NCBI RefSeq assembly: GCF_016406145.1
Contig: NZ_CP066306.1
Span: 4,278,001-4,342,000 of the forward strand
Source: Pseudomonas putida
Lineage (GTDB): Bacteria > Pseudomonadota > Gammaproteobacteria > Pseudomonadales > Pseudomonadaceae
Direction: 5' to 3'
DNA length: 64,000 bases
Part shown: piece after piece, positions 9,252 to 17,524 of the stretch
Layout of the letters: the number at the start of each line of letters is the position of its first letter
Position numbering within the stretch: the stretch's first letter is position 1
Position numbers and translations under genes: made by a program
The notes under the pieces: generated by a model
What the model was told of the DNA's origin: nothing
Seen by the model: the letters and a program-made list of their open reading frames with translations, nothing else
The model's database searches: none

Positions 9252-9736
9252 CAGTCCGGCATCCGCTGGGTCACCACCTCCACCAGGCGGTCCAGGCTTT
9301 CTCCCCACCCCTGGTGAAAACCCATTTCTTCATGGGCCGTGCAGTCGGCAGCGCTCCAGTGCCAGGCGCGTGCGGTATAACGGGTCTTGCCGTGTTCCTC
9401 GTCAAAGGTCACCACTGCGGTCATGAAGGCCTTGGCAGACGGCACCCAGCCTGGCCCGAACGCATCGGTGAACACCAGCCGACGTGGCGCGGCGATCTCC
9501 AGGAACACACCCTGGGTGGGGTAGTCGGTACCGTCGGGGGCGCGCATCAAGGTGCGAAACAGGCCGCCGACCCAGAGCTGCATTTCACATTCCGGCGTGG
9601 TCATGCCATGCGGCCCCCACCACTGCATCAGCCAATGGGGTTCGGTCCAGGCACGGAACACCTTGGCGGGCGGGGCGTCGATCAGGCGGCTGATGGCCAA
9701 CTCGTGTTGCGCTTGCGCAGGTTGGGCAAGGCTCAT
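9251..9736 (-). CDS. SRPBCC/AHSA1 domain protein
   Basis: 161 residues of START-like fold, with the AHSA1 hallmarks VFRAWTEPHWLMQWWGP near residue 27 and a C-terminal HQGWGESLDRLVEVV helix. Such proteins bind hydrophobic ligands in a deep cavity; no substrate can be assigned. It sits between the YCII gene (21 bp upstream) and the ECF sigma gene (overlapping), so it belongs to the sigma-factor operon and may be a target or a sensor. Confidence 0.82.
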   Translation of the reverse strand: MSLAQPAQAQHELAISRLIDAPPAKVFRAWTEPHWLMQWWGPHGMTTPECEMQLWVGGLFRTLMRAPDGTDYPTQGVFLEIAAPRRLVFTDAFGPGWVPSAKAFMTAVVTFDEEHGKTRYTARAWHWSAADCTAHEEMGFHQGWGESLDRLVEVVTQRMPD

Positions 9737-9757
9737 TCTTGTTGTTCTCCATTGCGG

Positions 9758-10102
9758 TCAGGGTTGCAGTTCGCGCACGGGCCTTACCTCAACGCTGCCG
9801 ACCCGTGCGGCCGGGATGCCTTTGGCAATGTTCAATGCCTCGTTGAGATCGCGGGCATCGACCAGGTAAAAACCCGCAAGCTGCTCTTTGGTCTCGGCGA
9901 ACGGGCCATCGGTCAGGCTCATGCGGCCACCGCGCATGCGTACCGTGGTGGCGGTCTGCACCGGTTTCAGCGCCTCGGCCGCGAGCATGCGCCCACAGCG
10001 CTGCAGCGACTCGGCGTAAGCCATGCATTCGGCGTCTTCGGGGCTGTCGGGCAGGCTGTGCAGCAGCCCCTCGTCACAATAGACCAGGCACAGGTATTTC
10101 AT
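9758..10102 (-). CDS. YCII/DGPF domain protein
   Basis: 114 residues with the YCII-type fold and the diagnostic motif LTDGPFAETKEQLAGFY, then DARDLNEAL. The start MKYLCLVYCDE at 10102 matches the family better than an upstream ATG four codons earlier. DGPF proteins are the typical partners of ECF42 sigma factors; their biochemical function is not settled. It is second in the operon, with the SnoaL-like gene 44 bp upstream. Confidence 0.85.
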   Translation of the reverse strand: MKYLCLVYCDEGLLHSLPDSPEDAECMAYAESLQRCGRMLAAEALKPVQTATTVRMRGGRMSLTDGPFAETKEQLAGFYLVDARDLNEALNIAKGIPAARVGSVEVRPVRELQP

Positions 10103-10146
10103 GGTGATCTCCACGGCATTGGCAAAGTGCGTTTGGCGATAGCTGA

Positions 10147-10524
10147 TCAGGGTTTGAGATCAAACAGCGCTTTCTGGGTTTCCACGTCGAAAGGCGCAGA
10201 CCAGTGTTCATGGATGACCCGCCACAGGCCAGCGGTCTTGCGATAGCCAACGGTGACACGCATGAAACCGCACTGGCTTTCGTCATCCGACGGACCGCAG
10301 CGGTTGAGCCAATGGGCCAGGCCCAGCTCGCCATCGGCGTACACCGTGAGTTCGGCCAACTCGAAAGTCATCGGGCCGGTGCAAAAGCCCATGCACATTT
10401 CCCAATGTGCCTGGTACACGGCCTTGCCCTTGAACTGCAGTTCCTTGATCGCATCGAAGGCGACGATGTCGTCGGCATAGGGGGCGGTGATACCTGGGAT
10501 GTCACGATCACGCACCGCTTGCAT
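10147..10524 (-). CDS. SnoaL-like/NTF2-fold protein, start region apparently frameshifted
   Basis: The frame encodes at least 125 residues of an NTF2-like ketosteroid-isomerase-type domain (APYADDIVAFDAI ... HEHWSAPFD). The frame stays open upstream of the first in-frame ATG (10524) and reads HDTQAESEIRELIERW, a good family N-terminus, but no ATG, GTG or TTG lies between 10524 and the stop at 10617. An ATG with GGAG 8 bases before it (10572) is in another frame and meets a stop after 11 codons. A one-base indel at the start is likely. It is the first gene of the sigma-factor operon. Confidence 0.7.
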   Translation of the reverse strand: MQAVRDRDIPGITAPYADDIVAFDAIKELQFKGKAVYQAHWEMCMGFCTGPMTFELAELTVYADGELGLAHWLNRCGPSDDESQCGFMRVTVGYRKTAGLWRVIHEHWSAPFDVETQKALFDLKP

Positions 10525-10696
10525 CCAGCGTTCGATCAGTTCACGGATTTCGCTTTCGGCCTGAGTATCATGAGGGGCTCTCCGAAGTGCTGGTGGCGCC
10601 GGTACTCGGCGCCTTCAACACTGGTCGAACGAGAGAGCGGGAAATCGACAACAGGGAGGAAAAAGACTGATAGGTGCGGCGGCACCCTGTAGCTGC

Positions 10697-11341
10697 CTAC
10701 GCGCCCGGGCTGGCCAGTATGAATTCGCGATAGCCCGAAACGATCACGTACACCGCGAAATAACAGAAAATCGCTGCCGAGAGCAGGTATGACCACGTCA
10801 GCAAACGGTCACCGAGCAAACGCCCACCATGGCTGGCGATGCCGCAAAGGCTCAGGCACCAGACCAGCCCTGCGGCGAAAAAGCCGCTGAGAAACAAACC
10901 GGCCTCCAGCAGGCTACCGCCACCGGAGCGGGAAATCAGCACGCCACCGACGGCGGCGAACCATAGAATGGCGGTGGGCGACGACATGGCCAGGAAGATA
11001 CCGCGCATGAATTCGCGCCAGGCCGATTCCGCCACCACCTCGCTGCGCGCTTCCATATGCCCGCCACGCCAGGCCGCCAGCAGCATCTTCAGCGCGAACC
11101 ACACCAGCAGCGCCGAACCACCCAGCCACAAGGCCCAGCGCACGCTCTCGAACTGCAGCAACACGGTCATGCCGGCCAGCGCTGCAATTGCGTACACCAG
11201 GTCACCGACACACGTGCCCAGGCCGAGCCAGAAGCCTTGCAGGAAACCGCGCTGCATGGCCAGGGTGATCATGGCGATATTAGCCACACCGATATCAAGA
11301 CACAGGGACAGGCTGAGGAGGAAACCGTTGGAGAAAGGCAT
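10697..11341 (-). CDS. LysE/RhtB family amino-acid exporter
   Basis: 214 residues with about six hydrophobic segments. The family N-terminus NGFLLSLSLCLDIGVANIAMI and the conserved FWLGLGTCVGDLVYA region are recognisable. It is predicted to export an amino acid or a related small molecule across the inner membrane by proton exchange. It is on the same strand as, and about 170 bp upstream of, the SnoaL gene, so co-transcription is possible but not shown. The substrate is unknown. Confidence 0.85.
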   Translation of the reverse strand: MPFSNGFLLSLSLCLDIGVANIAMITLAMQRGFLQGFWLGLGTCVGDLVYAIAALAGMTVLLQFESVRWALWLGGSALLVWFALKMLLAAWRGGHMEARSEVVAESAWREFMRGIFLAMSSPTAILWFAAVGGVLISRSGGGSLLEAGLFLSGFFAAGLVWCLSLCGIASHGGRLLGDRLLTWSYLLSAAIFCYFAVYVIVSGYREFILASPGA

Positions 11342-11419
11342 TGAATACTCGATGGCGGGTAAATGAGCGCCGTAGAGCCTGCCATGAGTGATTGCGGGAT
11401 TGGAAGAACAAGTATTCGA

Positions 11420-11755
11420 TCAGGCCAGCGCCGCCTGTTCAAACACCTCATCGGCCCACTGGTTCAGGCTTTTGCCTGCCGCACGGGCAGCAACGCTGGC
11501 AGCGGCATGGATTTCGGGCCGGATACGCAGCATGACCTTCCCCGATGCCGGCTTTTCGGGAGTGATGCCCTGTTCCGCGCAATCGGCCAGGTAGTCCTCC
11601 AACGCATGACGGAAGGCCTCATGCAGTTCCGGGACAGAACTTGCGTGGAAACTGATGATGTCGCGGATCCCCAGCACGCGGCCGACGAAAATATCATCAC
11701 GCTCATCATATTCAATACGGGCGGCATAGCCCTTGTAGCGCATGCAACTCATCAT
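11420..11755 (-). CDS. hicB: HicB-family antitoxin
   Basis: 111 residues. The N-terminal HicB partial RNase-H-like fold (YKGYAARIEYDERDDIFVGRVLGI) is followed by a C-terminal ribbon-helix-helix segment (KVMLRIRPEIHAAASVAARAAGKSLNQWADEV) for DNA binding. It neutralises HicA and probably autoregulates the pair. Its ATG overlaps the hicA stop by 4 bp, giving the order hicA-hicB. Confidence 0.87.
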   Translation of the reverse strand: MMSCMRYKGYAARIEYDERDDIFVGRVLGIRDIISFHASSVPELHEAFRHALEDYLADCAEQGITPEKPASGKVMLRIRPEIHAAASVAARAAGKSLNQWADEVFEQAALA

Positions 11756-12003
11756 TTCACTCCTGCCCGCAGCAAGAATTCGCGGGCCTCTTCAATCTGA
11801 TACCGCCTGGCCTCCTTGCCTGGATGGGGACGATGGCACCTCCAGCACTGGCCGCCAAGCACCAGTTTGACCCGGGAGCCTTGCCGCTCCAGTACCTGCC
11901 CCCCGAGGTGCAGCACCAGCGTTTCAATCTCGGAAAAGGCTAGTGACGACGTTGCTGGCGTCCTCAGGATAGCGTCGAGAATTTTTCGGTATCGAGTATT
12001 CAT
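11752..12003 (-). CDS. hicA: HicA-family mRNA interferase toxin
   Basis: 83 residues of double-stranded-RNA-binding-like fold. The classical GSH motif is GSR here (QGSRVKL), and the histidines are in CHRPHPGKEA, as in the longer HicA subgroup. It would cleave mRNA and stop translation when HicB is lost. Translation is coupled to hicB by a 4-bp overlap. A perfect palindrome lies directly upstream. It is 47 bp downstream of the dehydratase gene on the same strand. Confidence 0.85.
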   Translation of the reverse strand: MNTRYRKILDAILRTPATSSLAFSEIETLVLHLGGQVLERQGSRVKLVLGGQCWRCHRPHPGKEARRYQIEEAREFLLRAGVK

Positions 12004-12010
12004 GGGAAAA

Positions 12011-12031
12011 TGCTATCAAAATAAGATAGCA
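12011..12031. promoter_or_regulatory. Palindromic operator of hicAB
   Basis: TGCTATC (12011-12017), 7-bp spacer AAAATAA, GATAGCA (12025-12031) form a perfect inverted repeat ending 8 bp before the hicA start codon. On the minus strand the dyad overlaps the expected -10 region. This is the position expected for autorepression by the HicB ribbon-helix-helix domain. Confidence 0.7.
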
Positions 12032-12050
12032 CTTATTCCAAGATATTCAT

Positions 12051-13016
12051 TCAGGATCTTTCATTACCCCCCAGAATCCGCGCATACCGCGCCCGGTCCA
12101 CGTTCGCTCCGCTCAACACCACAGCCACGCGCTTGCCGGCCTGCTGTTCGCGCTCTTGCATCAACGCCGCCAGCGCTGCGGCGCCTGCACCTTCGGCAGT
12201 GTTGTGCGTGGCCTCGTGGTAAACCCGCATGGCTTCGGCGACTTCACTGTCGGTGACCCGCACGATCCGCGCAGCGTGCTCGCGCACCAGGGCAAAGGCT
12301 TGCGGATGGGGTACCCGGCAAGCCATGCCATCGGCGAAGGTTTCGGCAGTGGCAGTGGTGACGATATGGCCCTGCTCGAAGCTCTGGGCATAGGCATCGG
12401 CGGCGCTGGACACCACACCGACGATCTGGGTTCTCAAACCCAGCAGGTTACGCGCCTGGATCAGCCCGCAAATACCTGAACCCATGCCGATCGGCACGTA
12501 AACGCAGTCAAGGTCACGCACAGCCTCGAACAGCTCCAGGCCATAAGTGGCCACGCCCCGTACCAACTCCGGGTGGAACGAAGGCACCATGGCATACCCC
12601 AACACCTCAGCCAGCCGCGCGGCTTCCTCACGGGCCACATCGAAATCCACACCGTACTCGACCAACTCGGCACCCAGTGCGCGCATGGCGGCGTTCTTCT
12701 CTGTGGAGTTGCCCTCAGGGACTACGATGACCAACGCAATGCCTGCCTGCCGTGCCGCCAGGGCCATGCTTTGCCCGTGGTTGCCACGGGTTGCGGTGAC
12801 CAGCCCGCGGGGTGGATCGCCGCCCGCCAGCAGCGAGCGCACATAGACCAGACCGCCCCGGACCTTGAAGGCCCCGGTGGGTGCGTGATTTTCGTGCTTC
12901 ACCCACACCTCGCAACCCAGCCGCTCAGCCAGCAACGGCCAGGCGTGCTGGGGCGTGGCAGGTACATGTTGGTGAACGAAATCGGCGGCTTCGCGCAGGG
13001 CGGCAAGGTCGAACAT
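12051..13016 (-). CDS. PLP-dependent serine/threonine dehydratase family protein
   Basis: 321 residues, fold type II. PLP lysine 51 is in APTGAFKVRGG, and the cofactor phosphate loop is at GSGICGL; RGNHGQSMA is the substrate loop. It is probably an ammonia-lyase acting on threonine, serine or a hydroxyamino acid. The start MFDLAALREA at 13016 is chosen because GAAAAGGG lies 9 bases before it. It is divergent from a MocR regulator with an intergenic tandem repeat, which suggests it is the regulated gene. The exact substrate is open. Confidence 0.85.
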   Translation of the reverse strand: MFDLAALREAADFVHQHVPATPQHAWPLLAERLGCEVWVKHENHAPTGAFKVRGGLVYVRSLLAGGDPPRGLVTATRGNHGQSMALAARQAGIALVIVVPEGNSTEKNAAMRALGAELVEYGVDFDVAREEAARLAEVLGYAMVPSFHPELVRGVATYGLELFEAVRDLDCVYVPIGMGSGICGLIQARNLLGLRTQIVGVVSSAADAYAQSFEQGHIVTTATAETFADGMACRVPHPQAFALVREHAARIVRVTDSEVAEAMRVYHEATHNTAEGAGAAALAALMQEREQQAGKRVAVVLSGANVDRARYARILGGNERS

Positions 13017-13067
13017 GGCGATCATCCCTTTTCGGTAGGTGGTTGATCCGATCCTAAGCGCGGGGCA

Positions 13068-13103
13068 TTGTATGGGTACAACCTTATATTGCATGGGTAG
13101 CAA
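13068..13103. promoter_or_regulatory. Tandem MocR operator-like repeats
   Basis: Two related dyads lie in the divergent region: TTGTATGGGTACAA (13068-13081) and TTGCATGGGTAGCAA (13089-13103), 21 bp apart start to start. That is two helical turns, which suits a dimeric MocR regulator. The second repeat contains the most likely ATG of the regulator gene. Confidence 0.6.
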
Positions 13104-14454
13104 TTTCGTGTGGATCCCGCAGCTCGTCGACGATGATCAACCCCGGTATCTGGCACTGGTCGACGCTATAGGCAACGCCATCGAGAGCGGCGTACTCAAG
13201 GTCGGTGACCGCCTGCCGCCGCAACGGCGCCTGGCCTGGAAACTGGGCCTGAACCCCAGCACCACCCAACAGGCCTACCGTGAAGCCGCCGCTCGCCACC
13301 TGGTTGCGGGTGAGGTGGGCCGCGGTACCTATGTGCTGGCGGGGAGCAAGGAAGCGACCTTGTTTCGTCTGAAACACTGCGAAGGGCAAACGCGGCTGAT
13401 CGACCTGTCGACCAATGTACCGGTTGCCGATCCGCACAATCATGATCTGCACGACAGCTTGCGCAGGCTGCTGGAAGGTCAGAACCACGGCTTGCTCGAC
13501 CATTACCTGGGCCCCGAACAGTTGCTGCTGGGGCGCATCCGCGGCGCCCACTGGCTGGGCAATCGCGGCCTGGCCCTGTCGGCCGACCAGCTGTTGCTGT
13601 GCGGCGGAGCCCAGCAGGCGCTGGCACTGGTGCTGCAGTCATTCTGCCAGGCGGGTGAGCCCGTCATGCTTGAAGCCCTGACCGCTCCGGGTATCAAGGC
13701 CGCCTGCCGGCAACTGCGTCTGCCCGTGCATGGCGTCGCACTGGACAACCAAGGCCTGCGGCCCGATGACCTGGACCGGGTAGCGCGCGCCAGCGGTGCC
13801 CGCGTGCTGGTGACCACACCCACCCTGCACAACCCCACGGGCGCCTGCATGGATGATGCTCGCCGCGAGGCAATCGCTGGGGTAGTCAAACGCCTGGGGC
13901 TGTTGGTGATCGAGGATGATGTGTATGGCGCACTCAGCGACCGGCCGCCGCTCTACCCGCTATTGGGCGATCAAGGGATCTACATCAGCAGCCTGTCCAA
14001 GACCGTGGCTGCAGGCTTGAGGTTGGGGTGGATCGTGGCCAGCCCGAAGTTGCTGTCACAGGTCGACCCGCATGCCCAGGCAAGCCACTGGCCGGTGTCG
14101 CCATTGGGCTTGCATGTCGCTTGCCAATGGATCGATGACGGTACCGCCGCCCGGCGGCTGGCTTGGCAGAAAGCAGAACTTGCCGAGCGCTGGCGCCTGG
14201 CACGCAGGCTGCTGGGTGATGGGCTACACAACGCAGGTCAGCCTTCACCCCACGCGTGGCTGGGCACGCCGCAGGGGGCTGAGGCGGTGGTAAAGCAGTG
14301 TCGTGAGCAAGGTGTGGAAGTCGTCCCGGCGAGTGTCTTCGCCATTGGCGCAAGCGAGGTGCAAGCCGTACGCATCAGCCTGTCGGCGGCAGGCAGCCGG
14401 GCTGAACTGAAACGAGGGCTGGAGGTAGTACGGCAGGTCCTGTCCGGTCAATGA
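13093..14454 (+). CDS. MocR-type GntR regulator with aminotransferase-like domain
   Basis: About 453 residues. An N-terminal winged helix (YLALVDAIGNAIESG ... LPPQRRLAWKLGLNPSTTQQAYRE) is joined to a fold-type-I PLP domain with the lysine in SLSKTVAAG (Lys303) and TPTLHNPTGA. MocR proteins sense PLP or PLP-amino-acid adducts and control a neighbouring gene, here probably the divergent dehydratase. Three in-frame ATGs (13072, 13093 and further up) precede the first domain residue; 13093 is preferred by homology although no clear ribosome site precedes it and it sits in an operator-like repeat. Confidence 0.85.
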   Translation: MGSNFVWIPQLVDDDQPRYLALVDAIGNAIESGVLKVGDRLPPQRRLAWKLGLNPSTTQQAYREAAARHLVAGEVGRGTYVLAGSKEATLFRLKHCEGQTRLIDLSTNVPVADPHNHDLHDSLRRLLEGQNHGLLDHYLGPEQLLLGRIRGAHWLGNRGLALSADQLLLCGGAQQALALVLQSFCQAGEPVMLEALTAPGIKAACRQLRLPVHGVALDNQGLRPDDLDRVARASGARVLVTTPTLHNPTGACMDDARREAIAGVVKRLGLLVIEDDVYGALSDRPPLYPLLGDQGIYISSLSKTVAAGLRLGWIVASPKLLSQVDPHAQASHWPVSPLGLHVACQWIDDGTAARRLAWQKAELAERWRLARRLLGDGLHNAGQPSPHAWLGTPQGAEAVVKQCREQGVEVVPASVFAIGASEVQAVRISLSAAGSRAELKRGLEVVRQVLSGQ

Positions 14455-14520
14455 ACAGAGGGTGAGGTAAGCAGCCTCTTCGCTACTGCCCGGTGCGAAA
14501 AGGCCGCTAACGCAGAACCA

Positions 14521-14778
14521 TCAACCCTGCTGGCAACCTTCGCCCATGGCGCGGTACTGAATGGTGTGCACCTGGCCCTGATGGTCTTCATAGGTCATGG
14601 TCGCAGGCACCACTTCACAGACATTGGGGATGGTCGACAGGTTGATCACCCGCTTGATGTCAAGGTTCATGGAATAGTCGTACTGCTGGGCCACAGGCTC
14701 GGTGGAGACGGGTTTGGCCTCATCGGCAAGGGCGAACGAGGACATACCGACCAATGCAAGAATCAGTAATGGTTTCAT
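14521..14778 (-). CDS. DUF2790 small secreted protein
   Basis: 85 residues. A signal peptide (MKPLLILALVGMSSFALA) is cleaved around residue 18. The mature part contains the DUF2790 pattern YDYSMNLDIKRVI ... VCEVVPATMTYEDHQG and two cysteines that could form a disulfide in the periplasm. This Pseudomonas family often occurs in several copies and has no firm function. It stands alone on its strand. Confidence 0.82.
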   Translation of the reverse strand: MKPLLILALVGMSSFALADEAKPVSTEPVAQQYDYSMNLDIKRVINLSTIPNVCEVVPATMTYEDHQGQVHTIQYRAMGEGCQQG

Positions 14779-15054
14779 GGATGTTTGGCCTTTAAATCAA
14801 TCAAGCTGATCGATTGACTTCATATGCCGTCAATGGCGCGGAGAAGTTGTCATCAACTGCGAAGATGACACGAAGTACCGATCCCGCTTTGTCGTACTGC
14901 CAGGGGGGATATGTGAAATTCTACTCCCGGCCTGGAATAGTTGAACCCCGAACTCGGACATTCACCCTTGCAGCTTTTGCAACAATCTGCGACAAAGCGA
15001 AACGGGTTGATGGCCCGAAATCATTGGGCTAGAGCTGTTTGCCACCGGAATACC

Positions 15055-15504
15055 ATGACTCCACTCCTCTGCACCCCATTAACCGACCTTGAACGGCGGC
15101 TGCTAGACCACTTCTATCGACAGCAGGGATCGCGCATGCGTGCGGCCGGCGACGGTGAGTTGTGGGTGGCGCGCAGCGGCGTAATCGTTGCTGGTTTGAG
15201 CTTGAGCGCTGTTGCCGGTGGCCGGTGGCTCACCGGGCTGCTGGTAGCCCCAGAGTGGCGAAACCAGGGTGTGGCCGCGCGCCTGGTCAATGCAGCACTG
15301 GCCGAAGGTCGTGGCCCAACGTGGCTGTTCTGCCACCCGGACCTCGAAGCCTTTTACCAACGTCTGGGTTTCTCCCCGGCGAACATGTTGCCTGAAACGC
15401 TGGGGTCACGCCTGGCACGCTACCAACGCAGCAAACGGCTGATGGCGATGGTGCATGGTCAGTCGTCGCTGGCGTCCAGCCCAGGGAACAGTACCTCGGT
15501 GTAA
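15055..15504 (+). CDS. GNAT-family N-acetyltransferase
   Basis: 149 residues. The acetyl-CoA loop is in [17 protein letters not shown], and FYQRLGF near the end is the usual GNAT beta-5/helix-4 segment. The acceptor substrate is unknown. The ATG at 15055 has only a weak purine run before it. Its last 46 bp overlap the 3' end of the convergent def gene; the coding frame after the core domain may be a non-conserved tail. Confidence 0.78.
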   Translation: MTPLLCTPLTDLERRLLDHFYRQQGSRMRAAGDGELWVARSGVIVAGLSLSAVAGGRWLTGLLVAPEWRNQGVAARLVNAALAEGRGPTWLFCHPDLEAFYQRLGFSPANMLPETLGSRLARYQRSKRLMAMVHGQSSLASSPGNSTSV

Positions 15505-15995
15505 CCGAACTTGGCGAAATCCTGAATCCGCGAAGGATACAGCCGCCCGATCAGGTGGTCGCATTCATGCTGTACCACGCGCGCATGAAACCCGTCGGCA
15601 ACCCGGTTGACCGGGTTGCCCTGCGGGTCGATGCCCTCATAGCTGATGTGCTTGTAGCGAGGCACCACCCCGCGCAGGCCAGGCACAGACAAGCAGCCTT
15701 CCCACCCCTCCTCGATCTCGGTGGACAGCGGAGTGATCACCGGGTTGAGGAGAATGGTCTGTGGCACCGCCTCGGCATCCGGGTAACGCTCGCTGCGCTC
15801 AAAACCGAAAATGACCAGTTGCAGGTCGATGCCGACCTGAGGTGCGGCCAGCCCCACACCGCCGACATGGCGCATGGTCTCGAACATGTCGTCGATCAAC
15901 TGCTGCAGTTCGGCGCTGCCGATCAGGTGTTCTGGCACGGGTGCAGCGACGCGCAGCAAACGCTCGTCGCCCATCTTCAGAATGTCACGGATCAT
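15459..15995 (-). CDS. def: Peptide deformylase
   Basis: 178 residues with all three motifs: [10 protein letters not shown] (47-56), EGCLSVPG (99-106, metal ligand Cys101) and HECDH (143-147, ligands His143 and His147, catalytic Glu144). It removes the formyl group from nascent protein N-termini. The start overlaps the upstream yihY stop by 4 bp. It is probably a second deformylase, since fmt does not lie next to it as it does at the main def locus of many Gammaproteobacteria. Confidence 0.95.
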   Translation of the reverse strand: MIRDILKMGDERLLRVAAPVPEHLIGSAELQQLIDDMFETMRHVGGVGLAAPQVGIDLQLVIFGFERSERYPDAEAVPQTILLNPVITPLSTEIEEGWEGCLSVPGLRGVVPRYKHISYEGIDPQGNPVNRVADGFHARVVQHECDHLIGRLYPSRIQDFAKFGYTEVLFPGLDASDD

Positions 15996-16945
15996 CGCGG
16001 GTTCGGCTCGGTAGGCTGGGGCTCGACCGGATGTTCATGGCCGAGCACGGTCAGGGTTTCCTTGGGTTTATCGCCCTCGAAATCCTTTTCGCCAGGGTCT
16101 TTGCCCTCAGCGGACATATGTTCGATCACAGCGTTCATCTCCGCGCCCAGCAACAATACGGCAGCAGAAATGTAGAAATACAACAACAACACGATGATCG
16201 CACCGATACTGCCATACATGGCGTTGTAGTCGGCGAAAGTCTTCACATAGTAAGCGAAGGCCAGCGAAGCGATGATCCAGACCACCACCGCCAGCACTGA
16301 ACCTGGGGTGATGAAGCGAAACTTCTGTTTCACGTCGGGCATCACGTAGTAGATCACCGCCACCGCCACCATCATCAGGATGATGATCGCCGGCCAACGC
16401 AAGATCGTCCACACCGTGACGATCACTTCTTGCATGCCGATCTGCGCGGCGATCCACTCCATCACCTGAGGCCCCAGCACCATCAACGCTGCCGCCGCCA
16501 GCAACATACCGGCAATGCCGACGGTATAGATAATCGACAACGGGATGCGCTTCCACACCGGGCGCCCTTCGGGCACGTCATAGGCGGCATTCATGGCACT
16601 CATCATCAGCCGTACGCCTGCAGAGGCAGTCCACAGCGCGATGACGATACCCACCGACAGCAGGCCACCTTTGGACTGCTGCAACTGATCGATGACGGGG
16701 TTGACCTGTTCCAGCGCCTGGGGCGGCAATACCAGTTCCGATTGCATGCGCAGCCACGAGAAGAAATCCGGCAGGTGCAGAAAACCGATCAGTGCGATCA
16801 GGAACAGCAGGAACGGGAACAACGAAAACAGCATCTGGTAAGCAAGCGCAGAGGCGTAGGTGGACATCTCGTCGTCAAGGAATTCCTTGACGGTGCGCAC
16901 CAGAATGCGGTGAAGGGGCAAGCCACCCAGGTCGGGAAAAATCAT
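15992..16945 (-). CDS. YihY/BrkB-family inner-membrane protein
   Basis: 317 residues. The BrkB/YihY fold has about six membrane segments, with the family signatures [19 protein letters not shown] near the N-terminus and a hydrophobic C-terminal part before an acidic, proline-rich cytoplasmic tail. Family members were once called ribonuclease BN; that activity does not belong to this family. It overlaps def by 4 bp, so the two are translated together. Function unknown. Confidence 0.87.
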   Translation of the reverse strand: MIFPDLGGLPLHRILVRTVKEFLDDEMSTYASALAYQMLFSLFPFLLFLIALIGFLHLPDFFSWLRMQSELVLPPQALEQVNPVIDQLQQSKGGLLSVGIVIALWTASAGVRLMMSAMNAAYDVPEGRPVWKRIPLSIIYTVGIAGMLLAAAALMVLGPQVMEWIAAQIGMQEVIVTVWTILRWPAIIILMMVAVAVIYYVMPDVKQKFRFITPGSVLAVVVWIIASLAFAYYVKTFADYNAMYGSIGAIIVLLLYFYISAAVLLLGAEMNAVIEHMSAEGKDPGEKDFEGDKPKETLTVLGHEHPVEPQPTEPNPR

Positions 16946-17052
16946 AGCGTCTCCTTTCGCCGCTTGATCAGTACATCAGGGAAGTCTAATAGACCACGCG
17001 ACTGGTGTGCTGCTCCCTGCTGGACTTGAAGAAAATTCGCAGTCTTGATCAA

Positions 17053-17085
17053 CAGCCCCATCACCGTCTGCTGGCGACGGGGCTG
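17053..17085. terminator. Hairpin downstream of csbD-like gene
   Basis: CAGCCCC ... GGGGCTG and the inner CCGTC ... GACGG can pair to form a stem just past the csbD-like stop codon on the minus strand. The inner register is imperfect. Confidence 0.5.
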
Positions 17086-17099
17086 CAGTCATAACGTGA

Positions 17100-17279
17100 T
17101 CAAGGCTTTTTCACAGCATCCTTGACGTCGCCCTTGATTTGCTGCCCTTCGCCCTTGATTTCCTGGGCCTTGCCTTCTGCGCGCAGCTTGTCATTGTCGG
17201 TGACTTTGCCAACACCTTGCTTGATGTTGCCCACTGCTTCGTTGGCCATACCTTTGACTTTGTCTTTAGTGCCGCTCAT
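17100..17279 (-). CDS. CsbD-family stress protein
   Basis: 59 residues, very hydrophilic, with the CsbD pattern: [20 protein letters not shown], then [32 protein letters not shown] precedes the ATG at 17279, which makes this start clear; the long upstream extension of the frame is not coding. Family members are induced by general stress and are intrinsically flexible; the molecular role is unknown. Confidence 0.9.
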   Translation of the reverse strand: MSGTKDKVKGMANEAVGNIKQGVGKVTDNDKLRAEGKAQEIKGEGQQIKGDVKDAVKKP

Positions 17280-17524
17280 GGCAAATCTCCTGCAAATGGA
17301 GACACGTGATCCGTGTCGACAAAAGGTGGACCCAGCGGCCAGTTCAGGAGTTTCAAACATTTTTGCAATCTCAAGCCGAGCGGTAAATATGCGGGCGAAT
17401 ACCGCACTGAATCGGCTACCTACGTCTGCGCAACGCCGCCCTGCTGCCCTAGAATCGCGGGCAAACGGCAGCCCTATAGAGGCTGCATGCTTATAAAAAC
17501 AACAGCTTACGGAACCCTGCACCC

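Noticed and set aside
14814..15032. 72-codon frame upstream of the GNAT gene
   Set aside because: Weak start and no domain; stop codons and composition fit non-coding DNA.
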